Below are positions 63,578-64,000 of a DNA stretch of 64,000 nucleotides, one piece after another (within the stretch, counting starts at the first letter, position 1; each line of letters begins with the position of its first letter). This stretch comes from Corynebacterium haematomassiliense (GTDB lineage: Bacteria; Actinomycetota; Actinomycetes; Mycobacteriales; Mycobacteriaceae). The stretch spans positions 682,001-746,000 of the forward strand of contig NZ_JACDTZ010000001.1 in NCBI RefSeq assembly GCF_013978595.1, read 5' to 3'. A model generated the notes under the pieces. That model was not told where the DNA came from, made no database searches, and worked only from the letters and a program-made list of their open reading frames with translations. The translations under genes were made by a program, and so were the position numbers.

Positions 63578-64000
63578 CTAGCTACCGCAGCAGGCGGAAT
63601 CTGCTGGAGCGGCGGCGGGCTGGCCAATCGTCGGCAGGCCAAGGCCCACACCGATGGGCGCGGTGGTGGGCACCTCTCCCCGCTCAGAGTTGTCGCCGGC
63701 CTTGGTGCGGCGGTGCTCGTGGATGCCGGAATCCGCGATCAGGTAGTGCGGCTTCGCGTCGGTGATGGTGACGGTGACGATATCGCCCGGGCGGACCTCA
63801 CCGTCGATGTTGCCCTCGAGCGCGAAGTGCACCAGGCGGCCGTCGCGGGCGCGGCCGGACATGCGATGGGTGCGGTCGTTCTTGCGGCCGTCTTCTTGGA
63901 CGAGGAGTTCCTGTTGCGTGCCGACGAGCTTCGCGTTCTCCTCCGCGCTGATGCGCTCCTGCAATGCGTGGAGGCGTTCGAAGCGCTCCTGGACCACAGC
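63578..64000 (-). CDS. miaB: tRNA-2-methylthio-N6-dimethylallyladenosine synthase, C-terminal part (window edge)
   Basis: About 140 C-terminal residues of MiaB; the radical-SAM part lies beyond the right edge. The visible end of the radical-SAM domain (RFERLHALQERISAEEN) is followed by the TRAM domain (KLVGTQQELLVQE to about PHYLIAD) and a variable tail ending ACCGS. MiaB methylthiolates the MiaA product at A37. Order with DUF349 and miaA genes supports the call. Confidence 0.92.
   Translation of the reverse strand, partial: AVVQERFERLHALQERISAEENAKLVGTQQELLVQEDGRKNDRTHRMSGRARDGRLVHFALEGNIDGEVRPGDIVTVTITDAKPHYLIADSGIHEHRRTKAGDNSERGEVPTTAPIGVGLGLPTIGQPAAAPADSACCGS

Overview
The window is chromosomal DNA from a high-GC actinobacterium, almost certainly a Corynebacterium. 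The gene order matches the conserved corynebacterial/mycobacterial backbone closely: pgsA1-HIT-thrS; ribD-like-aftC-msrB-hemQ; DUF3000-RNase D-dxs; TrmA-like-DUF3710-dut-DUF3093-DUF4193-ppgK-sigA; sigB-dtxR-galE; oxyR-hrpA-nrdR-divS-lexA; hflX-dapF-miaA-DUF349-miaB. AftC (arabinan synthesis), DtxR, HemQ and the PAC2 protein all fit a mycolic-acid actinobacterium. GTG/TTG starts and probable leaderless starts are common. Recognition was by reading protein sequence and synteny; no database search was run.

Layout. 1-5195: pgsA1 (edge), HIT hydrolase, thrS, then an envelope copper/heme operon (copC - PCu(A)C lipoprotein - Tat-exported DyP peroxidase). 5313-6397: one copy of a ~90-bp terminal-inverted-repeat element, tRNA-Val(CAC) on the minus strand, and a plus-strand cluster Gly-Val-Gly-Cys-Val-Gly holding an exact 183-bp duplication. 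6399-8836: an accessory two-gene operon (stand-alone asparagine-synthase-type PP-loop enzyme plus a two-TM coiled-coil protein), the best candidate here for an undescribed system. 8870-22539: core arabinan, heme, isoprenoid, RNA-modification and sigma-factor genes up to sigA. 22618-33201: helicase, small DUF genes, methyltransferase, dtd, sigB, dtxR, galE, DUF4192, PAC2. 33235-40700: DUF3516 helicase, D-amino-acid dehydrogenase and bifunctional PutA. 40810-43472: a putative mobile segment with ISL3-type inverted ends and 9-bp direct repeats, carrying an ABC exporter and a truncated second ATPase. 43557-45792: ahpD, ahpC and divergent oxyR with a clear operator. 45808-55051: hrpA, nrdR, divS, lexA, a SugR-like regulator, ptsH, uraA, nagB. 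55052-64000: hflX to miaB, with the second copy of the ~90-bp element at 62822-62910.

Functional themes are peroxide/heme handling (HemQ, DyP, AhpC/AhpD, OxyR, MsrB), SOS and dNTP control (LexA, DivS, NrdR, Dut), global transcription (SigA, SigB, DtxR) and tRNA/rRNA maturation (ThrS, Dtd, TrmA-like, MiaA, MiaB, HrpA, RNase D, HflX). No rRNA genes, CRISPR arrays, prophage or intact transposase genes were seen.
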